From Papaver somniferum (taxonomy: Eukaryota; Streptophyta; Magnoliopsida; Ranunculales; Papaveraceae), in NCBI RefSeq assembly GCF_003573695.1, contig NC_039359.1:80677057-80741056 (forward strand): 64,000 nt of DNA, given 5' to 3'. Both the position numbers and the translations under genes were made by a program. Shown here piece by piece: positions 10,330-22,855 of this stretch (position 1 is its first letter; every line of letters begins with the position of its first letter). A model generated the notes under the pieces. It had not been told where the DNA came from. It saw only the letters and a program-made list of their open reading frames with translations, and ran no database searches.

Positions 10330-11290
10330 TAACTTAACTTAAGAATTATTTTGTGTTTGGGTCGTAAATTTTGGTATAGTTTAGTGTTTGGGTCCTAAAT
10401 TTGTCCAATTTTGAGTTTGGGTCGTTGACCCGTTTAGTCAACTGTTTGATTTTGTCAAACTGTCAGCAAAGTGACGTCTGTTAGTGTTAACTCTTCCCTA
10501 CCACAGTCAACCGTCAATTTTTTTCTATCCCCCTCTTAACAAGAACCAATTTTTATATCTTCCGGGTCATTTTCCTCTCTTTCTGTAATCTCCTTTTCTC
10601 CTGTATATTCTCTTGGCGCAATTTATCTTATGAAGACCTAATCCCCCAATTTTCATCTTCGATTACTCATTCTCTTTGGATATAGGTACAAAATCGAAAC
10701 TTATTATTTGAAAGATCTATTTTTATTTTAGTGATTGGGTTAACTTGATTTAATTTGGTTTGTGTTACTTTTTTTTGTTGATTTTAGTGATGTGTTTTTG
10801 TATTGCATTGGATTGATATCATTATACAGAAAAGATTGGATTTTCGGTATGGCTAATTGTGAATTTGGGTTCTGTTGCTCAATCGTTGTTCTTTTGGTGT
10901 ACCTTTTTTGAAGAAAGGTTTGGTGCTTATTGTTGGTTGAGCAACCTATTATGTGAACGGGGTTTGATTCTATTTTTCTTATCATCCAATCGGGGTTTGA
11001 TTCTAAATCATGAAGTGTGAAGAAAGATTGGGTGTACTGCGGACTTCTCCGCCGATCATGTTCAAATCCATCTCTATATTTTCTTTGTTTCGTCCAAAAT
11101 GGAGTGATTGATCATTTGGTTAATAATGAATTTTTTTGAAGCAGATCATTGGGTTTATGATTTGATCTTCCGATAGTATGAAGATCAATACCGAAAGAAT
11201 GATGATGATGAACAGACCATGAAAGGGATGGGATTGTATTGATGGCAAACATGTAAATATAAGTACTAACAGATACTAGTTTATCTAACA
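10330..11290. mobile_element. Unclassified element C: GTTTGGGTC phrase repeats and leader-like DNA
   Basis: The phrase GTTTGGGTC occurs three times between 10355 and 10430 with TAAATTT spacers. A CT-rich, leader-like stretch (10500-10690) and intron-like T-rich DNA follow, with a repeated CGGGGTTTGATTCT near 10958 and 10990. No open gene was found. Its order of parts resembles elements A and B. It abuts the truncated gypsy element at about 11290. Confidence 0.3.
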
Positions 11291-11299
11291 CGAGCTGCG

Positions 11300-14200
11300 C
11301 ATCAAATCAGGCACGCCACCTTTCAGGCAGAAAATAAGAAAAGTTGCACCAGAGTATCATAAGGCAGTAAAAAAAGAACTTCGGAAACTCTAGAAGCAGG
11401 CTTCATCAAGGAAGTCAAATACCCTACATGGATCTCCAACATGGTCGTCGTTCCTAAGAAAAATGGAGGGGTTAGGATATGTATCGACTTTACTAACCTC
11501 AACAAGGCATGTCCAAAGGACAGCTATCCCCTGCCAAGCATAGATCAGCTGGTTGAAGCAGTGGAAGGATACGAAGAGCTGTCATTTATGGACGGACATT
11601 CTGGTTACAACCAAGTAGTCCTGGCAGAAGAAGATCAACTACACACAGCATTCTACACCCTGCATGGCCTTTATTGCTACACTAGAATGCCCTTTGGACT
11701 TCGAAACGCAAGGGCAACGTACCAAAGAATGGTCGATGCTATCTTCAGGCCATGGATTGGTAGTACCATAGAAGTCTACGTTGATGACATGCTCGTCAAA
11801 AGTAGGCTGCGCAAAGATCACCACCGGGACCTGAGAGATATTTTCGAAGCAATGAGGAAACATCACATGAAAGTAAATCCAGAAAAATGCACTTTCGGTG
11901 TCACCTCAGGGAAATTCCTCGGATATCTGGTAACAAAAAGGGGTATTGAGGTAGACCCCGCGAAGATTCAGGCCATAGTGGAAATGCCATCTCCGAAGAA
12001 TTTAAAAGAAGTGCAAAAGCTCAATGGGTCATTAGCAGCCTTGGGCAGATTTATTGCCCGATCCTCGGACAAATGCAAACATTTTTTCAATATTCTCAAA
12101 AAAGGGAGTAAGTTTGAATGGACCGCAGAATGCGAAGAAGCCTTCCAAAGAATCAAGGAACACCTGGCTTCAATTCCAATCCTGCAGAAGCCTGATCCTG
12201 ATGAGGTTTTAGCATTGTACATAGCAGCGACATAAGACGCAGTTAGCGCAGTGTTGGTCAAAACCAATACGAAGATAGAACAACCTATCTATTATGTCAG
12301 TAAGACCCTCAATTCTGCGGAAAGAAATTACACGAAGATCGAACAATTCATCCTGGCATTGGTATGGGCTACTCAAAAGCTGAGAACCTATTTCCTAACT
12401 CACTTCATCCGCGTCCCATGCAAAGCACCACTGGAAGCAGTCCTCAAAAGCGCGGGAAAAGTAGGTAGAATAGCCAAGTGGAACACCCACCTGGACCAAT
12501 TCAACATCATTCATGAAATTCAACATTCCCAAAAATCCCAAGTTTTGACGGATTTCTTAGCAGACCTCCCCCTGGACAACGATGAAGAGATTAGGGGAAT
12601 ACCAGAAGCCGACGAGGAAAGCAAGGATCCAGTTGATGTCCTCGAACCCGCGAGTCAAAGACAATGGGAAGTCTTCGTTGATGGTTTCAAAAATAAGGAA
12701 GGGGCAGGAATAGGCATTGTCATCACCACCCCAACTGGAGAAAGGATCGTACAGGCACTCAGGTTAGAATTCAAAGAGCATACTAATAACATCGTCGAAT
12801 ACGAGGCAGTCATACATGCCCTCCGCTTAATAATAGAGATGGGGGTTACTGATGTAAGACTGACAAGTGATCCGCAGCTTGTCATACGGCAAATAGGGCT
12901 CGAATACAATGTGTACGACGACACCCTCTCAGCTTACATGGCCTTGGTCCAAACATTGGCATCACAAATTCCGAACATCAAGTTCCAGCACTTATGCAGA
13001 AGGGATCTCAGCTATCAAAATATCATCCATGCTGACGGACAAGAGTATCGAAGCTATCAAAATAACAAGGGTATACGAGCCTTCGATTGCAACACAATTT
13101 TCCTTTGCTACAAATCAAGATAAAGTGGAAGAAAATATCGAAGATCAGGAGGGAGAAGACATCCGTGACGATTTTGACGAAGAAGATATCCTGTCAAGAG
13201 CAAATCAAGACGAAGATTTCAACAACGAAGATGATTGGAGAATGATGATCCATGCGTTTCTCAAGGATGGAACCTTACCCGCGGATCACAAACAAACCAG
13301 GAAAATACTCTCCAAAGTAGGAAGATATGATCTTCGGAATGGGATCATGTACAAGAAATCTTTCCTCGGACCGTTACTACGTTGCTTATCCAGGAAAGAG
13401 GGGCATCGAATTCTAAACGACATCCATTATGGTGACGCAGGGAATCATAGCGGCATGAGATCACTAGCCGACAAAGCAAAAATGCAAGGATATTAATGGC
13501 CCACAATGATCCAAGATGCTGCAAGAATGTCCCGACGATGTGAAGAATGTCAGTGTTTCGCCAAAAAGATACACGCACCAGCAACAACGTTGAATTCTGT
13601 GGATAGTCCGTGGCCATTTGCAAAACGGGGCATAGATATCGTTGGGCCTTTCATCGAAGGATCAGGGAAAAGACGATTTTTGATAGTAGCCACGGACTAC
13701 TTCAGTAAATGGGTGGAAGCCAAAGCCTTAGCCAGGATCAGAGACGTGGACGTGTTTACTATCATATTCCAAAACATTATTTGCAGGTTCGGCATACCAG
13801 TGGAAATCGTGTCCGATAATGGTAAACAATTACAGGGGAAAAACATAGACATGCTCTTCGACACTTTCAAAATAAGGAAAAACAAGTCCACCCCCATATA
13901 CCCTCAAAGCAACGGACAAGCTGAAGCTACTAACAAGACCCTCGCCCTTATCCTCAAAAAGCAATTAGACGAACACAAGGGGCGATGGTGTGAACAACTA
14001 CACAATGTATTATGGGCATACAGGACAACACGAAGATCTTCCACTGGGGAGTCCCTATTTCTCCTCACTTATGGAGCTGAAGCAGTCATCCCAACAGAGA
14101 TCCTCATGCCAACCACAAAGACCGAAGCATGGGAGAAAAATCTCACAACAGACATGATGTTAGAGAGGCTGGACGACCTGGAAGGAAGGAGGGAAGCAGC

Positions 14201-14498
14201 ATTGCAAAAAATGGAAAATTATCAACGAAGACTAGCGAGAGAGTACAACAAAAAAGTTAAGATTCGAAATTTTGTAGAAGGGCAGTATGTGCTAAGAACA
14301 ATCCCGCAGTATCAACGAGAGAATAAATGGGGAAAGTTAGCACCTACATGGGGAGGACCTTTTATAATACACGACATTGCGGGAAACGGTTCCTACTATC
14401 TTCGCAATCTGAAAGGCGAGGTCCTCCGTCACCCTTGGAATGCTAAATGGCTCAAACCATACTACCCATTAGAGCAGCGCAGCTTTGCATCTGCGTGA
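11300..14498 (+). pseudogene. Gypsy pol: RT, two RNase H domains, integrase; frame broken
   Basis: The frame runs from an FRQKIRK-like RT start through FTNLNKACPKD, the YVDDM active site near 11780, RNase H, a second RNase H beginning WEVFVDG near 12668, then integrase with an HHCC zinc module and an intact D-D-E triad (GIDIVG near 13632, SDNGK near 13815, GQAEATNK near 13916). Lesions are few: a one-base loss near 11390, TAA at 12233-12235 and 13494-13496, and a frameshift near 13010. The C-terminal integrase portion is open to 14498. Few lesions mean recent death compared with other elements here. Confidence 0.9.
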
Positions 14499-15177
14499 AG
14501 AATACCAGAAGAAGAAGGCAGCGTAACCGCTTTACATGTTTCTATCTCTGGACGAGGAGTAGCAGGCCTCAACCTATCAATCAAACAAACTTTTTGGGAA
14601 ATCTTCAAGCAAACGAAATGGTCAAAAGGCCCGCTGGATGAACGCATGTACATTACGTAATAAATTAACAATATTGGGGAAAGTAGTTAATCTACAATCT
14701 CTCAGGGCTCCCTTATCAGTGTCTATGAGTGTAAGACCAGGGGGAAGGCATCCAGCAGAAAGAGATACCCAACCAATTTTAAGGCAGCGGGTCGACGGAA
14801 TGGGTGCATATAAATATTTTCAAATAAGCATTCCATATCCTAGAACGCTGCCTCGGCCCCCGCCGTTTGGGAATCCTCTGGTCCAGGATTCGCCAGCGGG
14901 GTGACAGGTCTCAAGACGATCACGAAGGTATTTACCTTCGGTGTCGCACTCAAACACTCTCAAATTTTTACAAAACAAGTTATTTCTATTTTAACACTTC
15001 ACAATACTTTAAAATAAAAATATGAATTGATAACGCAGGTATGCCAAAAGGATGATCCATTTCATAAAGAGTTGATTACAAGATTCAGCAAATAAGATAA
15101 AGCAGGAAACACATCAAAAAATGACCCGAAATTATATAATCAACAAGGATCAACTTTCTATGACTAATAAAAGAAAT
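14499..15177. other. Spacer between gypsy integrase and antisense gene
   Basis: No gene. Contains a TATAAATA-like stretch near 14808 and GC-rich tracts (14850-14900). It is treated as the untranslated internal part of the Tat element. Confidence 0.5.
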
Positions 15178-18100
15178 CTACTTGGACGATACAGCTCCAT
15201 CAACAGGGTTGTCTCTGCGAGATGAAGGTACGCTACCACCTGAAGAGGGCCCAGAAGAACCAGGCAAGGGCGCGGGAAGGGGACGGCGCGGATAATTCTT
15301 GACAAGACCATGTTCGACTTTAAAACCAAGTTCAATCTTATCTAGGACTTTTTTGGTCTCTTCAGCCAACTGACATCGAGCTTTATAAGTGATAACATCG
15401 GTCCGCTGGTTGGCCTGAGACAGCAATGCAGATAGGCGTTCCGACTCTTTGGAGGCAATCTCCGCTGCTTCCTCGCGAGACGCGGCCAACCCTTTGAAAT
15501 AGTTGGCTTGTCCTTCCTGCTGCACTAAGGCAGATTGAGTTTTTTTAAGCTCATCATTTGCTGCGTGAAGCTGTCACTCGAGTGCTGAAAACAAGAAATA
15601 CCAAGGGGTTAAAACGAAGAAATAACAGAATCACACTCGATAAAACGAGGTTATACCTTCGACATTAGCTGAAGCCTCTTCATACTCATTGACAACTGCG
15701 TCCCGAGCCTCATCAAGAAAGTCATATTCGGTGGATAGTTTCTTATAATCCGTTTGAAGGTTCGCAAGAACAAATTGACTCGCGTCTAAATCTACCTGCT
15801 TCATTCAATCCAAGTGACGAAGATGGTTGACTTCATCATTCATCTCCCCCATCCTTTTATGGAGTCGATACACATTCACTTCAAGATCTCTTTCAGACTC
15901 CACTTGGCGAGCAACATCAACTCGAGATGTTGCTAGGGCTTTACTAAGAGCACCAACCTCGGCCCTAGCATTATCTATTTCCTCGGAAAGACGCAGCATA
16001 CTATCCCTAACCCCGGGGCCTAAGAAAGAACGAGCCTGTTGTAACTCTCCTTCCAAAAAGCGCACTCTAGCCTCTAAGTCCTAAGCATGTTCTCGAGCAT
16101 CACGCAGGTTGGCACGCGTCCATAGCAGCGTACCATTAAACAAACAACGGTCATGATTGTACTTATTTTGCATATCAACCATCAGTGTTCGCTTTTCACG
16201 CCACTCAGCTGTTAAGGCGTTGTGCTCATCAGCACGAGCATTCCACTTTACGGCTTCGCTTTTCAACTTACCCACCAACTCTGCAATACGGGATTTCTGT
16301 CGTTCCCTTTCTTTCCGAAGCCATATCAGCTCGGGGACTCCACCCACTGAAGATAGGGTGGGGAGACTCAGACAGAACACCAAAATACAGATAGGGAATC
16401 ACGAGAAGTGAAAGATCCGTAAAATACGAACCTGTGAAGGACGAGACATTTCTACGAGTCTGCTCCAATTCGTTGTGGACTATATCAAGTTCTGAACGAA
16501 GACTCTCCTCAGCGTTACCCAGCTGTTCTTTTTCCTTCAGACGGCCCCTCAGTTCATTTATTTCCACTTCAGCCGCAGACAGTTCCTCTTCTCTATGACG
16601 AAGCTTGGCCTCCAACTTTAAAGACTTTGCTTTGAAGAATTGGTATAAAACATGGTTACAATGTTCGCTCCTCATCATCTACGTCACAAACAACAAACAT
16701 TATTATACCAAAGGGATCGGATATCACGAAGGACACAATGTGCGGATATCATGGAAAAAAAAAGAGTACAAGGATTTACCTCTAAGATACGCTACTGGGG
16801 AAAACCGTATTGGTACCCGTCAGCTATGGCCATCATATCAGCAACAGAGGAGGGAGGTTCAACCACTAGGTTATCTTCCGAAGCTCTCAGATTCTTCTCC
16901 CACATCTCAGCAACGCGGGCTTCAGAAGATAATTGCATCATTCGACGAGTATAAGCGTCGGAATTCTTCTCATCAGTGACCACTGGGGAAGGGTTAGGGA
17001 CGAACATCAGGTTCTTCTTCTTAAGCCAAGCCAAAATGGCATCTTCACCTTCAGGCATTAGCGAGTAAGGGAAATCCTCTGAAGGAGACTCAACCGCATA
17101 CTTCCCCTTGGCGGTTATCTCCTCACCCGCGCAAATCTTGACATTACCACCCTTAGCATGACCACCTGCGTTCTCAGCTTGCTGATCAGTAGTACCTTCT
17201 TTGCCAAGATTCCCAAGCACATCCCAATCATCATTTGGGGAAAGAAATGAGAAGTCTTCGGCAAGACCCATGGCAGCATTCACATCAAAGGATTCCCCCG
17301 CGGAATATATCCTACCGAAAGAAAATTCAGGGGAAATAACGGGAAGAGTACCCACACCAACAATATCATCGCCAACAGGGGCAGATCCACCCCCGCCAGT
17401 ACCACCAACGGTAATATTACCCTCAGCCTCACCATCACCAGCGACAACTTCTTCTTCACCATTACCACATTCGTTATCAGGGTGAGAAGTGTCGGTACGC
17501 TCTTCTCCATTGAACATTTCTTCATGCTCACCATACCCTTCGTTTACGGGACTCGTAACCTCCTCATAACCCTCAGCCTCACCGGTAACCGCAGTAGAAG
17601 ATTGTTTGGGTCCAAGTTTCTTCTTCTTCGACACCTACAAACCAGTATACATCCCACAAAGGCTCATTTTTTCCCTCACTTCAAAAATGAAAATTATTTC
17701 AAGCAAGGAAAAAGGGTCAAATATATAGAGAATATAAGAAGAAACTATACCTTGGCAGCAACAACACTCTTCGTTGGATGGGTAGCACCAGAACCCTCCT
17801 CCTCATCTCCATCAACGACATCAAGAGCATAAGGAAAATTCATGCCCGCGAAATTCGGACGCCAAGGACAGAAATCTCCATAACGAGCAGGAGGAGTTTC
17901 ACGAGGCTTGCTATTTTTAGAAGGACGCCAACCGCGTGGACCCGGAACCCATCCATAAGCCCAAGGACCAACTACCTCAATAACAGTAGCATGCCATTCA
18001 TAATCATGGTCACGCTTAATCCTTTCACGAGCAGAAAATAGTTTCCGTTTAGCAGATCCCTCAGTACCAGGAACATACTTCAGCTTGACATCACTCACCT

Positions 18101-19157
18101 CACTTAAAAGACGAATTTCACCATGGGGAGCAGCAATATTACGAAGACTAACACTCCACGGCTTACGGTTTCTGCTGTTGACATAATCCCCAAAAGAACT
18201 GTTAAAATTCTGAGGAGTGTACCACTCTCTCTCAGCAGGATTTGGAACTTAGCAGGTCATCATAGTCTCTCCCTTGCTTCGCAGGTAACATTCCTTCAGT
18301 GAACGAAGATAACTCCCAGATAGTTGTGACACGGAACGATTATGAGTGTTCGTGGAAGAGCCTTCGAGACTAGCCAACACATCATAATAAAAGGAGTCAC
18401 CCGACTTATATAGGGGCAACATGAGACCCGCTTCGAAGGCTCCAAACGTAGTCAACAGATGATACTCGTCAAACTGATAATTAGCAAGGAGCTCGTAAGT
18501 GATATCATCGTCAGGGGCATAGAAGCGAACCTCAAAAGCTTGAAGTTCATGTTTTTCCTTGAACATCTCAAGATCAATATGCTTGAAAGTGACCTTCTTC
18601 TTACCAACTGAAATGCTTCGTATCACGGGGACAGTTTCTTCTTCGTCTGCGGAATCAGAAGTAGGACTCAATTCCGAAGCTTTCCTTTTAGAAGGAAGAT
18701 TTTTAGACAGATCAGCTCTCAACATAGTACCCTTGGAGTATTTCCCTTTGAAAGAAACCGCGGGAGGAGGAGGCAAAGATTTCTGCGGAGGCACTGAAGG
18801 AGGAGCCATTGAACGAAGGGGCGGAGCATCCACTATTTCAGTACGAGGAGGAGGAGCCCGCGTACTCCTAGAGTCATCACGAGGAGGAGCCTGCGTACTC
18901 CTAGAATCTTCACGAGGACAAGAAGGGGCGCGGTTAACAGCATACCTAGATCCAGAAGGACCCTTCGGCATATCCCCTCTCTTAGTAGGCACAACCTTCG
19001 CACCTGAGGAAGATGAAACCCTATGACCCCGAGGATCCGATTGCGAAGACTTGTAAGGACCTTCCCCAAGTGGAGATCTGTCAGAATATCGACGCGGAGG
19101 GGATATTTGCGGACTAGACGGCGGGGTTTGGTAAGGAGCTCGCGGACGATCAGACAT
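15178..19157 (-). pseudogene. Antisense gene of the Tat element (putative Transposase_28-like, coiled-coil C-terminus)
   Basis: Starts MSDRPRAPYQ at 19157. The first exon (19157-17751) has a Pro/Ser/Arg-rich disordered region and a folded core (FEVRFYAPDDD ... FEAGLMLPLYKSGDSF). It ends at AAG|GTATAG and continues in phase at 17634 (VSKKKKLGPK). Later exons, roughly 17634-16780, 16678-16433, 16350-15660 and 15586-15178, encode an acidic Gly/Glu linker and long heptad-like coiled coils. Only three in-frame stops were noticed: 18249-18251, one near 16792 and one near 16081. Known Tat elements carry such antisense genes, and Pfam names a family 'putative gypsy type transposon' (PF04195); membership here is inferred. 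Function is unknown. Confidence 0.6.
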
Positions 19158-19871
19158 ATCTACAAGGAAACACAAAAACAGTTCAGAGAAGAATACGAGG
19201 AGATCACTAAAGATCAAAAAACCCATAATTGATGGTTCATCCGGATAAACATTAAAAACCCTAAGAACTAAAAAATACTTCATCCGACCCCAGGGATAAT
19301 ACTCAGATACAGACTCACAGACGTTGTAACAAAGAACAGGGGCAAGCATATATGCTTCGACATGTATGATCTTCACCTCAAAACCAAGAATACAGCAGCA
19401 GGAGACAAACGGGTAGATACATAGATAAATCAATGATGAACAGCTAATGAAAAACCCCATACCTGTATAGAAGAGGACAACAAGCACCAACCACAGTCGA
19501 AGAAAGGAGGATCGGAGATATCAAAATAATTGAATGTTGTTATCTTCAAAATTGAATGCTAGAGAAACAGAAATAATACCCCTTTCAGATGATAATAAAT
19601 TGAATGCTGTTATCTTCCTCACAAGAATGATGATAATAAATGACTAAAGAACAAGAATAGAAAACAAGAAGAGAATGAACACTGACAATAAGAGGATAAA
19701 AGTTTTTTTTTCACATTCTCTTTCCTATTTATGAAGCTAGAGAAGACAATAAATGCTCCTCGTACCAAGGAGCAGTTACGGGGAAAGTTAATGCAAAGTG
19801 GGAAACGTGTAGGACTACCTTTCTTCTTCAAAATTGCAAAATACGCCCAAGTTAGAAGAAGAGGGGCAAAT
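19158..19871. other. Region between antisense gene start and 3' LTR
   Basis: No plus-strand gene seen. It is the expected promoter and leader region of the antisense gene. It contains a duplicated TTGAATGCTGTTATCTTC phrase (near 19530 and 19599), and a purine tract AGAAGAAGAGGGGCAAA at 19854-19870 suited to be the polypurine tract. Confidence 0.45.
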
Positions 19872-20829
19872 TGTATGTACACCTTTCATCATCCACCACG
19901 TGTACATAAAGAGACACGTGGAAGGCATGAAAAACAAGATATCAAAACATGATGGCAAGCATCTCATCAGAAGATGCCACCGGTCAGCAGATCTGACGGT
20001 CAGGGACAGAGGATCACAGAGGTATGATGGCTCATAGGAGCACCAGATAATACCCCTTGGGTGTTATCACACCCAATCCCGAGGAAGATCCCAGATCAAC
20101 GGCCAAGAGGAAGTTTGGCTGACACAGATGTGACCAGACAAAGAGACACTTGTCTGACACGAGCAGACATCCATCTACCCGCATTAAATACCAAAGAGAT
20201 ATACACGTGTCAATCAGCACGTGGAAGAGGCGAAGATAATCCTTCGTATTCAAGCTCAGGCCGCGACATATGCCGAAGACCTCTGCGTAATAGGCACAAA
20301 GCACAAGAAGATAAGATTACAACGGCACCTCAAAAATGGGACCCACGTTCCAACCCTAGAAATACCCCTCTCCACTAAGAGAGAAGGGGTCGACCAATTG
20401 AGAGCAATTATAGGAGAATATAGGAGAGAGAAATAGGAAGAGTAAGTAATACCCCTACTTCCGCAGACCTATGTATACTCTAAAGTCATTCGACTATCTT
20501 TGTAACCATTCAATACATAGTGAAACACTAACCCCGTGGATGTAGGCCTTAGTGCCGAACCACGTAAATCTGTCTTATTTACATTTCAGCACCTTACATT
20601 CAGCGTTAAACTTCATATGCTTTACATTTATACTTGATTCTTGGTTTATTCCTTTATACGAACATTATTTATGATAATATTCGACTAGACAATGACAAGC
20701 CCGAAGGCTTCGAGTCGATGAATCGATATAATCATCCCCGTTACGCATACGACGTACAATTCTAAAATTAGGATGTATGCGAATATTGTTTGTGAACACG
20801 TGGATGGCTTCGTGATTTATGTGTTCACA
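19872..20829 (+). repeat. Probable 3' LTR of the Tat element
   Basis: Begins TGTATGTACACC directly after the polypurine tract and could end GTGTTCACA at 20829. It holds the block CCCCGTGGATGTAGGCC ... GAACCACGTAAATC (near 20534-20572), which is typical of plant Tat LTR leaders. With no partner LTR in the window, both ends are estimates. Confidence 0.45.
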
Positions 20830-20949
20830 CACCCTTTGATGAATGTGTAAATGTGGTATAATTTTGACATAATCTTCTCCTTGTTGGACCATAAGGAGTG
20901 ACCAGGCCCAACATATCGGTGGGATCATCAATATTGTAAGCAAAAAACT

Positions 20950-21145
20950 TAATTTACACCATCCTTACACCACGTCCATTTCAATACCATTCTTGGCACC
21001 TGCAAACGAGCGGAGCCAGCCCATTGTAAGGGTGTGCACTTGTTAAAGACTCAATTTACACTATCCTTACACCACATCCATTTCATTACCATTCTTGGCA
21101 CCTGCAAACGAGCGGAGCCAGCCCATTGCAAGGTCTGCACTTGCA
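20950..21145. repeat. Direct repeat, period 102 bp, two copies
   Basis: AATTTACACCATCCTTACACC ... GCGGAGCCAGCCCATTG occurs from 20951 and again from 21053 with few changes. No coding signal in 20830-21400. Confidence 0.8.
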
Positions 21146-21409
21146 TCCCTTGCCCAGCTGGCTCCAGAGCCTAATTTAAGTCTAACTAATTAATTTTTTT
21201 TGCTATTTAAGTTTAAGTTTTACTTTACACGCCTAACTTTGTTTATTTGCATCTCCTATTTCAGAAAACTTGGCTCTGTCCGTGCCTGCAATGCATATAA
21301 TATTTGCACTAGGTAACCTCCAAATTAGTAAGAATTACTAAAATGATTAATTAAAATCATAGTTTTTATTAGTAGGAAATATCATATGGTCCTAGAAATA
21401 ATATATTAT

Positions 21410-22510
21410 AGAGAGTTTGGTTTAGTTGACTCAGTCAACTGTCTGTTTGGTCCTTTTTGGCAAAATATATTATAGTTTGGTCCTACAAATTATGGTTTGG
21501 TCCTTGGATGATGTCATTGATGATGTAATTGTCATCTTGTAGTGGCAGAAATACCCTTTTAGATTAGGAACATATATATAGTCAAAAAGTAAGAGAGAAG
21601 ACATCATTCTCAGATTTACTTTCCCTCTCCTATATTTTCAGATCTAGAATTTCTCTCTTTTTTTTTCTTTTTATTTTTTCCATGCTACCGTTTGAAGATG
21701 TAAACAATTTTTTTGAAGATTTTATCTGCTGATGCATCTTTTAAAGATGTTGAAGATGAACTCGTCGTTGTTGACGACGAAGACGATGTTGTATTTGAAG
21801 ATTTTTTAGATCTGAACTCGTGTTTGTTTGCTGTTGAAGATGAAGACGACGTTTGAAGATGACGAACTCAAATCTGCTGATGAAGACGACGATGAACTTG
21901 TGTGCTGTTGAAGATGAACTCGTCAAATATGATTCTTTGCTGGTGTTTGTTGTTGAAGATGAACCCTTGAAATATGTTGATATTGAAGATTAACTCGTCA
22001 AACCCTAGAAATCTGGTGTTGTTGTTTGAAGATGAAGATTTATGTGTTTTGTTGTTGCTGCTGCTTAAGATGAAATCGATGAAGATGATGAAGAAGATGA
22101 AGATTTGTGTGTTTAGGTTTTTATATGGAGTTCATTTCTGGAATGAACTCTGTTTTTTTAGGTTTTTATATGGAGTTCATTTCTGGAATGAATTCTGTTT
22201 TTTTAGGTTTTTATATGGAGTTCATTTCTGGAGTGAACTCTGCTTTTTTTAGGTTTTTATATGGAGTTCATTTCTGGAATGAACTCTGTTTTTTAGGTTT
22301 TTATATGGAGTTCATTTCTGGAATGAACTCTGATTTATATGTTTTCTGAAAAAATAAGTAGAAATTAACAGGAGTTCATTTTGACGAATGAACTGCTACA
22401 AGAAAATAAGTAAAAATTAACACAGAAGGATAATTTTGTCTGTTTTATATTTTTAAATTATTATGGGCCAAACAGTAAATGTGTTTTCCCAAAGAAACGA
22501 TATTTTTCCC
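21410..22510. mobile_element. Unclassified element B: TTTGGTCC phrases, GAAGATGA-rich leader, hairpin array
   Basis: The phrase TTTGGTCC recurs at about 21449, 21477 and 21495; a leader-like CT-rich part follows (21600-21690), then GAAGATGA-rich low-complexity DNA (21700-22105), then the hairpin array. It ends near GGGCCAAACAG (22465). The order of parts parallels elements A and C. No terminal inverted repeat or target duplication was found. Confidence 0.35.
22115..22339. repeat. Five-copy 45-bp tandem repeat; each unit contains a perfect hairpin
   Basis: Units start at 22115, 22160, 22205, 22251 and 22295 (44-46 bp apart) with AGGTTTTTATATGGAG. Most units have arms GAGTTCATT and AATGAACTC (9 bp) around the loop TCTGG. 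A related sixth hairpin at 22373-22394 keeps the arms (AGTTCATT/AATGAACT) but has a different loop. T-run length changes account for the small period changes. Some frames are open across the array, but I regard that as coincidence. Confidence 0.9.
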
Positions 22511-22539
22511 TTTTTATTATCATAATCAAGCATAGGAAA

Positions 22540-22855
22540 GGGAAATACACATTAACAGTTGTTGATCACCATATAAGTGGCCATCAATTCTGTCATACAA
22601 ATTTCAGATAAGATCTCTTAAACAGCTATATGATGCTGCTAATATTTATTTTCTTAACATAAACCAACACTAATACGTACACAGCAGTAATTAAAGCTTC
22701 CATGCATGTACGTGTTGTTGCTTCATCGTAACCTTAATTAGGGAGTGGATATGTGGTAGCTAGTAGGAGTTTATTCATGCAAAGCAACATGAGCAACCAT
22801 TTATACTTAATCCAAGAAGATCGAGGACACAAGCATAAGTGAAAAGTGAAAATCA
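22540..22855 (-). other. Possible 3' end of the secreted-protein gene, copy 2
   Basis: On the minus strand this resembles a plant 3' untranslated region, AT-rich with AATAAA near 22770. It lies downstream, in transcription order, of the signal-peptide exon at 24584-24659. The DNA between is a LINE fragment, so the original coding exon appears to be replaced or interrupted. Assignment is by position only. Confidence 0.3.

Larger units (their letters stand above)
11290..20829 (+). mobile_element. 5'-truncated Tat-lineage Ty3/gypsy retrotransposon
   Basis: Homology starts abruptly inside the reverse transcriptase (about 11300). It continues through RT, a Ty3 RNase H, a second (archaeal-type) RNase H and integrase, then an antisense multi-exon gene, and ends with a probable 3' LTR. 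Two RNase H domains and a long region with an antisense gene between pol and the 3' LTR are known traits of the Tat lineage. The 5' LTR, primer site, gag and protease are missing, so no target duplication can be checked. Confidence 0.85.

Noticed and set aside
18559..19026. 155-codon plus-strand frame rich in Gly and Glu
   Set aside because: Shadow of the Pro/Arg-rich antisense gene of the gypsy element.
20892..20923. TGTTGGACC ... GGCCCAACA short inverted repeat
   Set aside because: Looks like LTR ends but is only about 32 bp; probably a chance hairpin.
21974..22349. Plus-strand frames encoding a repeated FYMEFISGMNS-like peptide
   Set aside because: Produced by the 45-bp hairpin array. 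No start context or exon support, and two frames are equally open.
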